From Acidobacteriota bacterium (lineage in GTDB: Bacteria; Acidobacteriota; Vicinamibacteria; Vicinamibacterales; CAVVIG01): DNA of 46,273 nt. The DNA is taken from contig JACPZW010000081.1 of the NCBI GenBank assembly GCA_016195265.1, positions 1 to 46,273 of the forward strand, read 5' to 3'. Positions 32,478 through 39,838 of the stretch are shown here, piece by piece (the stretch's first letter is position 1; each line of letters opens with the position of its first letter). The position numbers and the translations under genes were made by a program. A model generated the notes under the pieces. The model did no database searches, had not been told where the DNA came from, and worked only from the letters and a program-made list of their open reading frames with translations.

Positions 32478-32505
32478 CCGGACGCGGCTATGAAAATGCG
32501 TCCGG
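32478..32505 (-). promoter_or_regulatory. stem-loop at the predicted 5' end of the operon transcript
   Basis: CCGGACGC and GCGTCCGG are perfect 8-base inverted repeats 12 bases apart. From the position of the sigma-54 promoter the transcript should begin near 32505, so the stem would sit at the very 5' terminus, just ahead of the GGGAG ribosome binding site of the cytochrome gene. Such stems often protect mRNA from decay. Confidence 0.45.
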
Positions 32506-32516
32506 CTGACAGAAGG

Positions 32517-32531
32517 GCAATCGCGGTGCCA
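32517..32531 (-). promoter_or_regulatory. sigma-54 promoter of the Psr-type operon
   Basis: On the minus strand the sequence TGGCAC-N5-TTGC (32531 to 32517) fits the -24/-12 consensus exactly, with the GG and GC at the required spacing. It lies 50 bases upstream of the cytochrome gene and next to the gene of a sigma-54 activator. The usual transcription start would be about 12 bases beyond the GC element, near 32505. Confidence 0.85.
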
Positions 32532-32569
32532 CGCGAATGGCCCCAACACGGGCGAATGCGTGGCCCTCG

Positions 32570-32627
32570 CGCAACGGAGTGTTGCGACGGCCGGAAACGA
32601 ATCGTTTCAGTGAAACAGAGTGTTACG
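32570..32627 (-). promoter_or_regulatory. three tandem dyads, probable activator binding sites
   Basis: Three 17-base sites with 7-base arms and a 3-base centre: CGCAACG-GAG-TGTTGCG (32570-32586), GGAAACG-AAT-CGTTTCA (32593-32609) and TGAAACA-GAG-TGTTACG (32611-32627). Their centres lie roughly 70 to 115 bases upstream of the predicted start, the position normal for sigma-54 enhancers. The third overlaps the stop codon of the activator gene. The same pattern occurs at 35010-35069. Confidence 0.7.
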
Positions 32628-34383
32628 GGTGATCAAGGAGGCCGGCGCCGCGCATCCGCCGCCACAGTGTCGTGCGGCTGATGCCCAGAGCGCGGGCGGT
32701 GCTCGACGCGTTCCAGCGATTCGCCGTGAGCGCGCCCCGCAGACGCTGGACGTCGGAGTCGCCGGTTTCCTCGACCGGTTCGGCCCCCGCGGGGATCTGG
32801 ATCTCGCGGATGGACACCGGCAGGAACGCGCGCTCGATCCGTTTGCTCGTCGTCGAGATCATCGCGTATTCGATCGCGTGCTCCAGTTCGCGGACGTTGC
32901 CGGGCCACTCGTGCGCCACCAGCAGCGCCAGCGCGCGGTTGGAGATGCCTTCGAATTGCTCCTCGCGGCCCGAGAAATATCGAGGCCGGTACTTCTCCAT
33001 GAAATGCTCGACGAGGAGCGGAATGTCCTCGCGCCGCTCCCGCAGCGGCGGGACGTGGACGGGAATGACCGCCAGCCGGTAGTACAGATCTTCGCGGAAG
33101 CGCCCGTCGTGCACGAGCTGACGCAAGTCCTTGTTCGTGGCGGCGATCACGCGGACGTCCGTGCGCCGGCTGCGGTTGTCGCCGACGCGCTCGAACGTCT
33201 TCTCCTGAAGGACGCGGAGCAGCTTGGCCTGGAACGTGGCAGTCGTGTCGCCGATCTCGTCGAGAAAAATTGTTCCGCCGGCCGCCGCCTCGAACCGCCC
33301 GGGCTTGTCGTGCACGGCGCCCGTAAACGCGCCGCGCACGTGTCCGAACAGCTCGCTCTCTAGCAGATTGTCGTTCAGCGCCGCGCAGTTGACGCTCACA
33401 AACAGGCGGTCGCGCCGCGGACTGTCGTGGTGGATCGCCTGCGCCACCAGCTCCTTGCCCGTCCCGGTCTCCCCGGTGATGAGCACGGTCGCGTCGGTTG
33501 ACGCCAGCATCTCGATGGCGGCGGACAACTCGCGCATCGCCGAGCTCCGGCCGACCAGATTGTGGCGGCTGTAGCGTTCGTGCAACTCGCGACGCAGGTG
33601 CTCGAGCTCGGTCTCATCGCGCACGACGCCAGTCAGGCCCGTCGTCGCGCCACTCGCGTCGTTCAGGAACGCCGTCGTCACGCTCACGGGCATCAGCCGG
33701 CTGTCCGGGAGCTGCAACTGCTCGTGGCAGCGGTCGACGACCGCGTGATGGTCGAGACTCCAGCGGAGAGGACAGTCGGTGTCGCACTTCGAGCCGTGGA
33801 AGACGTCCCGGCACGGCCGTCCGATCGCGTCCGCGGCGGAGATGCCGGTGAGGCGCTCCATCCTGCCGGAGAACGAGCGGACGACGAGGTCGAGATCGAC
33901 CGTGAAGATACCATCGGCAATCGAGTCGAGCACGTGGTCGACGCGATCCTTCTCACGCTGAATCGCCTGGTTGACCTCCTTCAGCCCGAGGATCATGTCG
34001 CGCAGGCGATCCATGCTGCGGAAGTTCTGGAGCACGCCGACCGGCTGCCCGGCCGCGTCACGCACCTGCGAGGCCGTCAGACAATAGGTGCCGCACACGC
34101 CGCTCGGCGGCGTCAGATCGATGTTGAAGTGGACCTGCCCCTCGCCGAGGTTCGGGCTGATGATCGGATCGAGCCGCGCGGTCGCTTCTGCATCGACCAG
34201 GTCTGCCCAACGGAGACCGCGCAGATCCTGATCACGGCGGCCGACCATCTCGCGGAACCCGTCGTTTGTGTACGCGATGCGGCCGTCGCGAGCGAGAAGC
34301 ACCAGCGCGTCGGCGATGTGTTCCAGGATCATCGGCGCCGACGGCTCTGGCACGAATGCTGCTTCGTTATTCGCTGGGACCAT
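32623..34383 (-). CDS. sigma-54-dependent transcriptional activator with Cys-rich PAS domains
   Basis: 586 residues. Two PAS-type sensor domains (about 15-125 and 148-255), the AAA+ domain with Walker A GETGTGKE (304-311) and the sigma-54 contact loop GAFTGA (351-356), and a Fis-type C-terminal helix-turn-helix (NASSTARALGISRTTLWRRM). The second PAS has C191, C200-x3-C204 and C219, and the first has C97/C101, suggesting a metal, heme or redox-thiol sensor of sulfur or oxidant state; this is inference. The gene lies directly upstream of the sigma-54 promoter of the Psr-type operon and divergent from torD, its likely regulatory targets. ATG 34383 has a good AGAGGA ribosome site; ATG 34332 is an alternative. 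Confidence 0.93.
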   Translation of the reverse strand: MVPANNEAAFVPEPSAPMILEHIADALVLLARDGRIAYTNDGFREMVGRRDQDLRGLRWADLVDAEATARLDPIISPNLGEGQVHFNIDLTPPSGVCGTYCLTASQVRDAAGQPVGVLQNFRSMDRLRDMILGLKEVNQAIQREKDRVDHVLDSIADGIFTVDLDLVVRSFSGRMERLTGISAADAIGRPCRDVFHGSKCDTDCPLRWSLDHHAVVDRCHEQLQLPDSRLMPVSVTTAFLNDASGATTGLTGVVRDETELEHLRRELHERYSRHNLVGRSSAMRELSAAIEMLASTDATVLITGETGTGKELVAQAIHHDSPRRDRLFVSVNCAALNDNLLESELFGHVRGAFTGAVHDKPGRFEAAAGGTIFLDEIGDTTATFQAKLLRVLQEKTFERVGDNRSRRTDVRVIAATNKDLRQLVHDGRFREDLYYRLAVIPVHVPPLRERREDIPLLVEHFMEKYRPRYFSGREEQFEGISNRALALLVAHEWPGNVRELEHAIEYAMISTTSKRIERAFLPVSIREIQIPAGAEPVEETGDSDVQRLRGALTANRWNASSTARALGISRTTLWRRMRGAGLLDHP

Positions 34384-35005
34384 GACGACCGTCCTCTTTC
34401 GCTTGTGGGCGTACGAGTATCTCGCTCAGCTCTTCGACGGCGCCGTCGAACACCTGCCGGACGCGCCGGACTCTGCGGGGACTTCCGCGTCGTTGTGCGC
34501 GACGGCCGACGCCATGCGATCGGCGATGATCCAGTCGTCGGCCGAAGATGTGCTGGCGGATCACGCGCGGCTCTTCGTGAACGCCAGAGACGGCATCGTC
34601 GCTCCGCCCTATGCCTCGTGGTACCTGGACGGACAGCTGCTGGGCCCGTCCGTGCAGTGGGTCGAGCGTGCCTACGCCGAGCAAGGCCTCGAGCGGACGC
34701 CAGACGCCGGCGAGCCGCCTGACTACCTGGGCGCCGAGCTGGAGTTTCTGCTTTTTCTGACGCGGCACGAACTCGCCGCCCGGAGCACAGGCGACGCCGG
34801 TGCGTTGCGCGTGGTCCTCGATAGCGAGAAGCTGTTCGTGCTGAATCATGTCGCGCTCTGGCTGCCCGCGTTCCTCGCGCAAATCCACACGAGGAAACCC
34901 GGCCCGGTATTCCGGGCAGCCGGCGATTTCTTGGGGGCGGTCGTACAGGATGACGTGCGCCGGCTATCGGCATGCCACAGCAAGCCGATTGCCAGTTCTG
35001 CGTGA
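34382..35005 (+). CDS. TorD/DmsD-type molybdoenzyme maturation chaperone
   Basis: 207 residues, mainly helical, with family features: LWAYEYLAQLFDG at the N-terminus, DHARLFVNA near 62, the proline-rich PPYASWYLDG segment, and GAELEFLLFLTRHE. TorD-type chaperones bind the Tat signal peptide of a molybdenum enzyme and aid cofactor insertion; the partner here is plausibly the PsrA-like subunit. Its start codon shares bases with the start of the divergent activator gene (CATG), an exceptional arrangement. A weak GGGA element lies upstream. Confidence 0.82.
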   Translation: MTTVLFRLWAYEYLAQLFDGAVEHLPDAPDSAGTSASLCATADAMRSAMIQSSAEDVLADHARLFVNARDGIVAPPYASWYLDGQLLGPSVQWVERAYAEQGLERTPDAGEPPDYLGAELEFLLFLTRHELAARSTGDAGALRVVLDSEKLFVLNHVALWLPAFLAQIHTRKPGPVFRAAGDFLGAVVQDDVRRLSACHSKPIASSA

Positions 35006-35009
35006 TGAG

Positions 35010-35069
35010 TGAAACGGAGCGTTTCAGGCCGGTGCGGCTGGGACGGACGTCGTGAAACAGATTGTTGCC
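35010..35069. promoter_or_regulatory. two more activator-type dyads downstream of torD
   Basis: TGAAACG-GAG-CGTTTCA (35010-35026) is a perfect 7-bp dyad with a 3-base centre, and TGAAACA-GAT-TGTTGCC (35053-35069) is a close variant. They match the sites at 32570-32627. They lie between two convergent genes, where no sigma-54 promoter is visible, so they may be a remote enhancer, a terminator stem, or a fragment of an older operon. Confidence 0.5.
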
Positions 35070-35099
35070 GGATTCCCGGCGGCCTCTGCTGACGCCGGT

Positions 35100-35453
35100 T
35101 CAGAAATGGCTCGCCGCCCACTTCCAGCCCGCCACCGCCCGCGAGAAGCCGCACGTGGTCATCGCCAGCACGATGGCCTGTTCCACTTCTGCCTGCGTGG
35201 CACCGTGCTCCAACGCTCGCCGGACGTGGCTGTGAAACGACGATTCCCGATCGGCACCCAGCGCGATGCCCATCTTGATTAGCTCGCACGTCTTGGCATC
35301 CAGCGGACCTGATTGTTCGGCCGCGTCCTTCATGAGGCTATGCGCCTCCGCGAGCCTGGGAAATCGTTCGGCGAAGCGATAGTACGTCTTCGGCACGGTC
35401 GTCGACCGCGTCGGTTCACTGCGCGCGACGATCTTCTTCTTGTGCTTGACCAT
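35100..35453 (-). CDS. carboxymuconolactone decarboxylase family protein (AhpD-like)
   Basis: 117 residues. Start ATG 35453 is set by the GGGGAGCC ribosome site. The core TCELIKMGIALGADRESSFHSHVRRALEHGA is the CMD/AhpD helix pair, but the usual Cys-x-x-Cys is replaced by ESSFHSH, so a thiol peroxidase activity is unlikely; His-containing variants without Cys are common in soil bacteria. The N-terminus is strongly basic (MVKHKKKIVAR). Function unknown. It converges with torD and lies downstream of the salvage genes. Confidence 0.8.
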   Translation of the reverse strand: MVKHKKKIVARSEPTRSTTVPKTYYRFAERFPRLAEAHSLMKDAAEQSGPLDAKTCELIKMGIALGADRESSFHSHVRRALEHGATQAEVEQAIVLAMTTCGFSRAVAGWKWAASHF

Positions 35454-35514
35454 AGGCTCCCCTTTTTCCACAGCCGCACCAGGTTTCAGCGGTTTTCACA
35501 ACCGCGTAGCGGCA

Positions 35515-35584
35515 CGTAGGCCGGGTCCTTTCGGACCCGGCATGCGGTCACGGCCAGGCGGGTCCAAAAGGACCCGCCCTACGC
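35515..35584. repeat. pair of oppositely oriented GGGTCC hairpins
   Basis: ACGTAGGCCGGGTCC-TTTC-GGACCCGG (35515-35540) and GGCGGGTCC-AAAA-GGACCCGCC-CTACG (35557-35584) are two hairpins in inverted orientation, forming a larger palindrome. They match the hairpin at 23013-23040. Position behind the adenosine kinase gene allows a terminator role, but no T-run follows. Confidence 0.72.
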
Positions 35585-35607
35585 ACTACAGCGATCTGCA
35601 AACCGCA

Positions 35608-36543
35608 CTAGGTCGTCAGCGGACCGAAGTGCTCGGCGTACCGCGCGGTGAATTCGTCCCACGTATAGGCGTGGCTCAGACCGCCGAGATGTTCGAGGGC
35701 GTAGGTCGCGGCGACGCTGCCCATGCGCGCGGCGACGTCGTACGGCACGCCGAGCGCCATCCCCTTCATCAGCCCGCCGCGGTACGCGTCGCCCACGCCG
35801 GTGGGATCGACGATCCGGTGCGGGCTGACCGCGGGCACGTCGACCCAGTCGTCGTTCGTCACGACCGACGATCCTTTGTCGCCGCGCGTGATGATGAGGG
35901 TCTCGGCTTCTCGAAGAATCTCCGGCTCGCCGAGCCCCGTCTTCTGACGCACCAGCTCGAGTTCGTAGTCGTTGACGATGACGAGCGTCGCGCCGGTGAG
36001 GCCGTCGCGGAGCTCCTCGCCCGACATGCGCGCGCACTGCTGGCCCGGATCGAAAATGAACCTGATGCCGAGCGTGCGGCACTCCTCGGCGTACTGCGTC
36101 ATCGCGCCGGGATCGTTCGGCGAGATGATCGCAAGCCCGCAGTCCTTCACGGTGCGGAACGACAGCTGGCCCGCGTCGGCCATGGCGCCGGTGTAGAACG
36201 ATGCAATCTGGTTGTTGTGCTGGTCGGTGCTGCAGAAGAACGACGCGCAGAACTTGCCGTCGATCTGTTTGGCGAGCGACGTGTCGATGCCGGCGGCTTC
36301 GAGCCACTGCCGGTATTCGCCGAAGTCCTCGCCCGCCGTCGCCATCAGCAGCGGCTTTTCGCCGAGCAGCGCGAGCGTGTAGGCGATGTTCGGCGCGCAG
36401 CCGCCGCGGCGCTTGTCCATCGAGTCCACCAGGAAGCTCAGGCTGATGCGGTCCATGTGATCCGGGAGGAAATGCTCCGTGAATCTCCCTGGGAACGACA
36501 TCAGGTAGTCGAACGCGATCGAGCCGGTCACGACGATGTTCAT
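35608..36543 (-). CDS. adenosine kinase (PfkB family)
   Basis: 311 residues. The N-terminal [31 protein letters not shown], and ASFYTGAM segments are close to those of mycobacterial adenosine kinase, and the anion-hole motif is [12 protein letters not shown] near 253-264 with the catalytic Asp of PfkB kinases. It phosphorylates adenosine to AMP; a broader nucleoside or sugar kinase role is possible. The start overlaps the MTA phosphorylase stop by four bases, forming a salvage pair that recycles adenine and adenosine. Confidence 0.82.
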   Translation of the reverse strand: MNIVVTGSIAFDYLMSFPGRFTEHFLPDHMDRISLSFLVDSMDKRRGGCAPNIAYTLALLGEKPLLMATAGEDFGEYRQWLEAAGIDTSLAKQIDGKFCASFFCSTDQHNNQIASFYTGAMADAGQLSFRTVKDCGLAIISPNDPGAMTQYAEECRTLGIRFIFDPGQQCARMSGEELRDGLTGATLVIVNDYELELVRQKTGLGEPEILREAETLIITRGDKGSSVVTNDDWVDVPAVSPHRIVDPTGVGDAYRGGLMKGMALGVPYDVAARMGSVAATYALEHLGGLSHAYTWDEFTARYAEHFGPLTT

Positions 36544-37400
36544 TTCATGTACTTTCCGATGATGGGCGCGAGTTCCTGTTTCGTCCGCGCCGGCACATGC
36601 TCAGGACGAGTGATGATGGCGGTGGCGAGCGCGTCCTTGCACCCGCACGTGCGCGGACCGGTGAGACGGCCGACCGCCTCGGCGATCGTTTTCTGCGCCG
36701 TGAGGGCGTTCTGCATCAGGTTCGCGATAATCAGATCGACCGTGACGGAGTCGTGATCCGGATGCCAGCAGTCGTAATCCGTCACGAGCGCGAGCGTGGC
36801 GTAGCACATCTCTGCCTCGCGCGCGAGCTTGGCTTCCTGCAGGTTCGTCATGCCGATGACGTCCATGCCCCACGACCGGTACAGCCTGGACTCGGCCAGC
36901 GTCGAGAACTGCGGCCCCTCCATGTTGACGTAGGTCCCGCCGCGGTGCACCGTCGCGCCCACCGCCGTCGCGGAGTCCGCCGCGATCTTCGAGAGATCCC
37001 CGCAGAGCGGGTGCGCGAACGCGACGTGCGCGACGAGGCCGCGCCCGAAGAACGTGCTGATGCGCCCCTTCGTGCGATCGAAGAACTGATCCGGCACGAG
37101 GATGTCCTGCGGCTTGTACTCGTACTTGAGGCTGCCGACGGCGCTCGCCGACAGGATCCGCTCGACGCCCAGAACCTTGAAGCCGTAGATGTTCGCGCGA
37201 AAATTGAGTTCCGACGGCAGGGTGCGATGCCCGATGCCGTGGCGCGGCAGAAACGCCACGCGCTTCCCTCGAAGGGTTCCGATAACGTACGCGCCTGACG
37301 GATCGCCGAACGGCGTCTTCAGCGTGCGCTCTTCACGATCGGCGAGTTCGGCCATCTCGTAAAGACCGCTGCCGCCGATGATCCCGATCTCGATGCTCAT
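36540..37400 (-). CDS. mtnP: S-methyl-5'-thioadenosine phosphorylase
   Basis: 286 residues. Start ATG 37400 follows a GGAGATC ribosome site; the longer frame reads through a repeat array. Motifs: [50 protein letters not shown] and [19 protein letters not shown], and DYDCWH, of the MtnP/PNP class. It phosphorolyses methylthioadenosine from polyamine and autoinducer pathways to adenine and methylthioribose phosphate. It is coupled to the adenosine kinase gene. Confidence 0.9.
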   Translation of the reverse strand: MSIEIGIIGGSGLYEMAELADREERTLKTPFGDPSGAYVIGTLRGKRVAFLPRHGIGHRTLPSELNFRANIYGFKVLGVERILSASAVGSLKYEYKPQDILVPDQFFDRTKGRISTFFGRGLVAHVAFAHPLCGDLSKIAADSATAVGATVHRGGTYVNMEGPQFSTLAESRLYRSWGMDVIGMTNLQEAKLAREAEMCYATLALVTDYDCWHPDHDSVTVDLIIANLMQNALTAQKTIAEAVGRLTGPRTCGCKDALATAIITRPEHVPARTKQELAPIIGKYMK

Positions 37401-37410
37401 CTGATCTCCA

Positions 37411-37481
37411 GGTGACTGGTGGCTGGTGACTGGTGACTGGCGAGGTGTTCTCCCAGCCACCAGCCACTAGCCCCCAGCCAC
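37411..37481. repeat. inverted array of GGTGACT / CAGCCAC 7-mers
   Basis: Four 7-base units (GGTGACT, GGTGGCT, GGTGACT, GGTGACT) at 37411-37438 and four inverse-type units (CAGCCAC, CAGCCAC, TAGCCCC, CAGCCAC) at 37454-37481, with a 15-base spacer. The right arm encodes the last residues and stop codon of the fusion protein; the left arm stops ten bases before the mtnP start. A further single-arm copy lies inside the fusion gene at 38325-38356. Confidence 0.85.
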
Positions 37482-38753
37482 GACGATTCGCTTACCGTTT
37501 TCCTCGCGAATGTATCCCGCCGCGACCACGGGATCGTGCTCGAAGAACACCAGGGTTTCCTTCGCGATCGCGTCCTTCACGAACCGCTGCTTCGCCGCCA
37601 GCGTGTCCATCGGGTACAGGTCGTACCCCATGATCCACGCGTCCGAAACGTGCGACGTGAACGGCATCAGATCGGCCACGAACGCCGCGGTCGTGCCGCC
37701 GGATTCGATCGTCACCATCTGATGGTGCATCGTGTGACCGCCGGTCCGTCGCACCCTCACGCCCGGCATGATCATCTGGTCCTCGTCCACCAGCTGCAGG
37801 ACGCCGGCGTCGGCCAGCGGCATGTAATTGCCGCGCAGGTAGCTCGCGCGGTTCCTGGCGTGCGGGTGCGTCGCGTCCTCCCATTCGCCCCGCCGGATGA
37901 TGTACTGCGCGCGCGGGAATCGGGGACGGACGCGGCCGCTCGCGTCGCGGATCGTGAAGCCGCCGGCGTGATCGAAGTGCAGGTGGGTGGCCAGGACGAT
38001 GTCGATGTCGTCGACCCCGACGCCGGCTTCGGCGAGCGTGTGATCGAGGTTGCGCGATCGATCGACGCCGTAGATCTCGTGGAACTTCGCGTCTTCTTTA
38101 TCGCCCAGACCCGCATCGATGATCATCGTCCGCGCGCCGCGCACGACGAGCGCGCGCATCGCGAGCAGGACGCGGTTGCCTTCGTCGGGCGGCTGCTGCT
38201 TCGACCACATCACTTTCGGCACCGTCCCGAACATCGCGCCGCCGTCGAAGCGGATGAACCCGTCGCAGACGGAGATGAGATCCAGCTCGCCGAGCGAGAA
38301 GCGCTTCACTTGCGAATCGGGCGAGGTGGCTGGTGGCGGGTGGCTGGTGGCTGGAGCCGCCTGCTTCAACTCGACGAGGACGCCGTGTGTGGCTGACGGA
38401 TGCACGAAGGCAATCGTCGAGCCTTCCGCACCGGGACGGGGCGTCTCGTCGATCATGCGGACGCCGCGCGCCTTCAACTGCGCCACGGCCGCGAAGACAT
38501 CCTCGACGCGCAAGGTGATGTGATGCAGACCCGGCCCACGTTTTTCAAGGTACTTCGCGATCGGGGAGTCCGGCGCCGTCGCCTCCAGCAACTCGAGATT
38601 CGATGCGCCGACCGGAATGAAATGGGCGCGCACGCGCTGCGACGTGACTTCCTCCGGTGCCTCGACCTCGAGGCCGAGCGCATCGCGATAGAACGCGAGC
38701 GCGGCCGGCAGGTTCTTGACGGCGATCCCGACGTGATCGAGCACGGCCTTCAT
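37467..38753 (-). CDS. methylmalonyl-CoA epimerase fused to a metallo-beta-lactamase-fold hydrolase
   Basis: 428 residues. Residues 1-131 are a complete epimerase (VOC fold: LDHVGIAVKNLPAALAFY, His7, GLHHITLRVED, HPSATHGVLVELK). Residues 149-428 are a metallo-beta-lactamase-fold protein with HLHFDH at 257-262, His/Asp at GGHTMHHQM and ADLMPFTSH. Between them, residues 132-146 (AAPATSHPPPATSPD) are encoded by repeat units. Codon 149 is GTG, the natural start of a stand-alone hydrolase (V/MKRFSLGELDLIS). The join is thus probably a fusion created when a junction array removed the stop codon. Epimerase converts (S)- to (R)-methylmalonyl-CoA; the hydrolase substrate is unknown. MeaB lies upstream. 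Confidence 0.85.
   Translation of the reverse strand: MKAVLDHVGIAVKNLPAALAFYRDALGLEVEAPEEVTSQRVRAHFIPVGASNLELLEATAPDSPIAKYLEKRGPGLHHITLRVEDVFAAVAQLKARGVRMIDETPRPGAEGSTIAFVHPSATHGVLVELKQAAPATSHPPPATSPDSQVKRFSLGELDLISVCDGFIRFDGGAMFGTVPKVMWSKQQPPDEGNRVLLAMRALVVRGARTMIIDAGLGDKEDAKFHEIYGVDRSRNLDHTLAEAGVGVDDIDIVLATHLHFDHAGGFTIRDASGRVRPRFPRAQYIIRRGEWEDATHPHARNRASYLRGNYMPLADAGVLQLVDEDQMIMPGVRVRRTGGHTMHHQMVTIESGGTTAAFVADLMPFTSHVSDAWIMGYDLYPMDTLAAKQRFVKDAIAKETLVFFEHDPVVAAGYIREENGKRIVVAGG
38325..38356. repeat. array of GGTGGCT-type units inside the fusion gene
   Basis: GGTGGCTGGTGGCGGGTGGC and onward, 32 bases of the same unit as 37411-37438, single-arm. In the minus-strand gene it encodes the Pro/Ala/Thr/Ser linker between the two domains. 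Confidence 0.75.
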
Positions 38754-38774
38754 CAGCGTTCTGCACTCACTTTT

Positions 38775-38830
38775 CTTTGTGTCCTTTGTGTTCTTTGTGG
38801 TTCACTTCTTCTTCGTGACTTCGTGATTCA
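38775..38830. repeat. array of CTTTGTGTC-type 9-mers
   Basis: CTTTGTGTC, CTTTGTGTT, CTTTGTGGTT (38775-38802) followed by CTTCGTGAC, TTCGTGATT up to the meaB stop codon. Only one orientation is seen, so it may be half of an array. It fills the gap between the epimerase fusion and meaB. Confidence 0.6.
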
Positions 38831-39838
38831 CTGGCTTTTCGTATCAGCAATCACGCGCCACATCAGATCGTCCGCCGCCGTGTAGGGATCCAGTTCTCGC
38901 GCGGCGATGCGGTCGACGATCGACGCCAGCTCGCCCGGCTTGAGAATGGCGTGCTCGAGGCGGTGCATGAAGCGGTGCGACACGAGCTCCCGCAGCCGGT
39001 ACTCGCTGCGCGTCTTGCGTCGCGCGGCCAGCGCCGGCTGGCCGTGCGCGCGGAACCGCCAGACGGCGTCGATCAGCTCGGGCACCCCGTTGCCGCTCGT
39101 CGCGACCGTCTTCAGAATGGGCGGCCGCCACTCGTCCGGCTGAAAGGTCTGCAGCGACAGGTTCGCCTCGACCGCCGACGCCAGGCGGTCCGCGCCCTCG
39201 CGATCGGCCTTGTTGATCACGAACAGATCGGCGATCTCCATGATGCCGGCTTTCAGCGCCTGGACCTCGTCGCCGGTGCCCGGCACGAGCGTGACGATCG
39301 ATACGTCGGCCGCGCGGATGATGTCCACCTCGTCCTGGCCGACGCCGACCGTTTCGATGATGACGACGTCGAGGCCGGCCGCGTCGAGGACGAGCGCGGC
39401 GTCGCCCGTCGCGCGCGCCAGGCCACCGAGATGGCCGCGCGTGGCCATGCTGCGGATGAACACGCCGCTGTCGGACGCGTGCGTCTGCATGCGGAGGCGA
39501 TCCCCCAGCAACGCGCCGCCGCTGAACGGACTCGTCGGATCGACCGCGAGGACCCCGACGGTTAGACACGCAGAGACCGCGGAGCCCGCAGAGGGATTCT
39601 GATCCTTTCCTCTCTGCGCGCTCGGCGTTCGCAATCCGACGATCAAGCGATCGACCAGCGTGCTCTTCCCGGCGCCGGGCGGCCCGGTCACGCCGACGAG
39701 ATACGCGCGGCCCGTGCGGGGAAAGATCGCGCGAACCAGCTCGGCGGCCGCAGGGTCCTCGTTCTCGACGAGGGAGATGGCGCGGGCCATCGCGCGCGGA
39801 TCGCCCGCCAGCACGCGGTCGGCGAGAGTCGTGGTCAC
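38828..39838 (-). CDS. meaB: MeaB-type methylmalonyl-CoA mutase-associated GTPase
   Basis: 336 residues from GTG 39838, which overlaps the acyl-CoA dehydrogenase stop (GTGA) and fits the usual MeaB N-terminus. Walker A GPPGAGKST at 52-60, VDPTSPFSGGALLGDRLRM, SMATRGHLGGLARAT, and GVGQDEVDI (switch regions), and NKAD for guanine. MeaB guards adenosylcobalamin-dependent methylmalonyl-CoA mutase. Residues about 71-92 (TPSAQRGKDQNPSAGSAVSACL) are an insertion absent from the family and are encoded by a repeat array that kept the frame. It probably sits in a surface loop after the first helix, so function may be retained. The mutase itself is not in the window. Confidence 0.9.
   Translation of the reverse strand: MTTTLADRVLAGDPRAMARAISLVENEDPAAAELVRAIFPRTGRAYLVGVTGPPGAGKSTLVDRLIVGLRTPSAQRGKDQNPSAGSAVSACLTVGVLAVDPTSPFSGGALLGDRLRMQTHASDSGVFIRSMATRGHLGGLARATGDAALVLDAAGLDVVIIETVGVGQDEVDIIRAADVSIVTLVPGTGDEVQALKAGIMEIADLFVINKADREGADRLASAVEANLSLQTFQPDEWRPPILKTVATSGNGVPELIDAVWRFRAHGQPALAARRKTRSEYRLRELVSHRFMHRLEHAILKPGELASIVDRIAARELDPYTAADDLMWRVIADTKSQ
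39561..39633. repeat. inverted array of CGCAGAGAC-type units inside meaB
   Basis: Left arm GTTAGACACGCAGAGACCGC-type units (39561-39596), right arm CTCTCTGCGCGCTCGGCGTTC (39610-39630). Like the junction arrays it is an inverted pair of short units around a short centre, but here it interrupts a coding sequence in frame. Confidence 0.7.

Noticed and set aside
30122..32509. 795-residue antisense frame over the porin gene
   Set aside because: Shadow frame; the opposite strand has signal peptide and barrel features.
35052..35282. 76-aa plus-strand frame after torD
   Set aside because: Antisense of the CMD-family gene with no family features.
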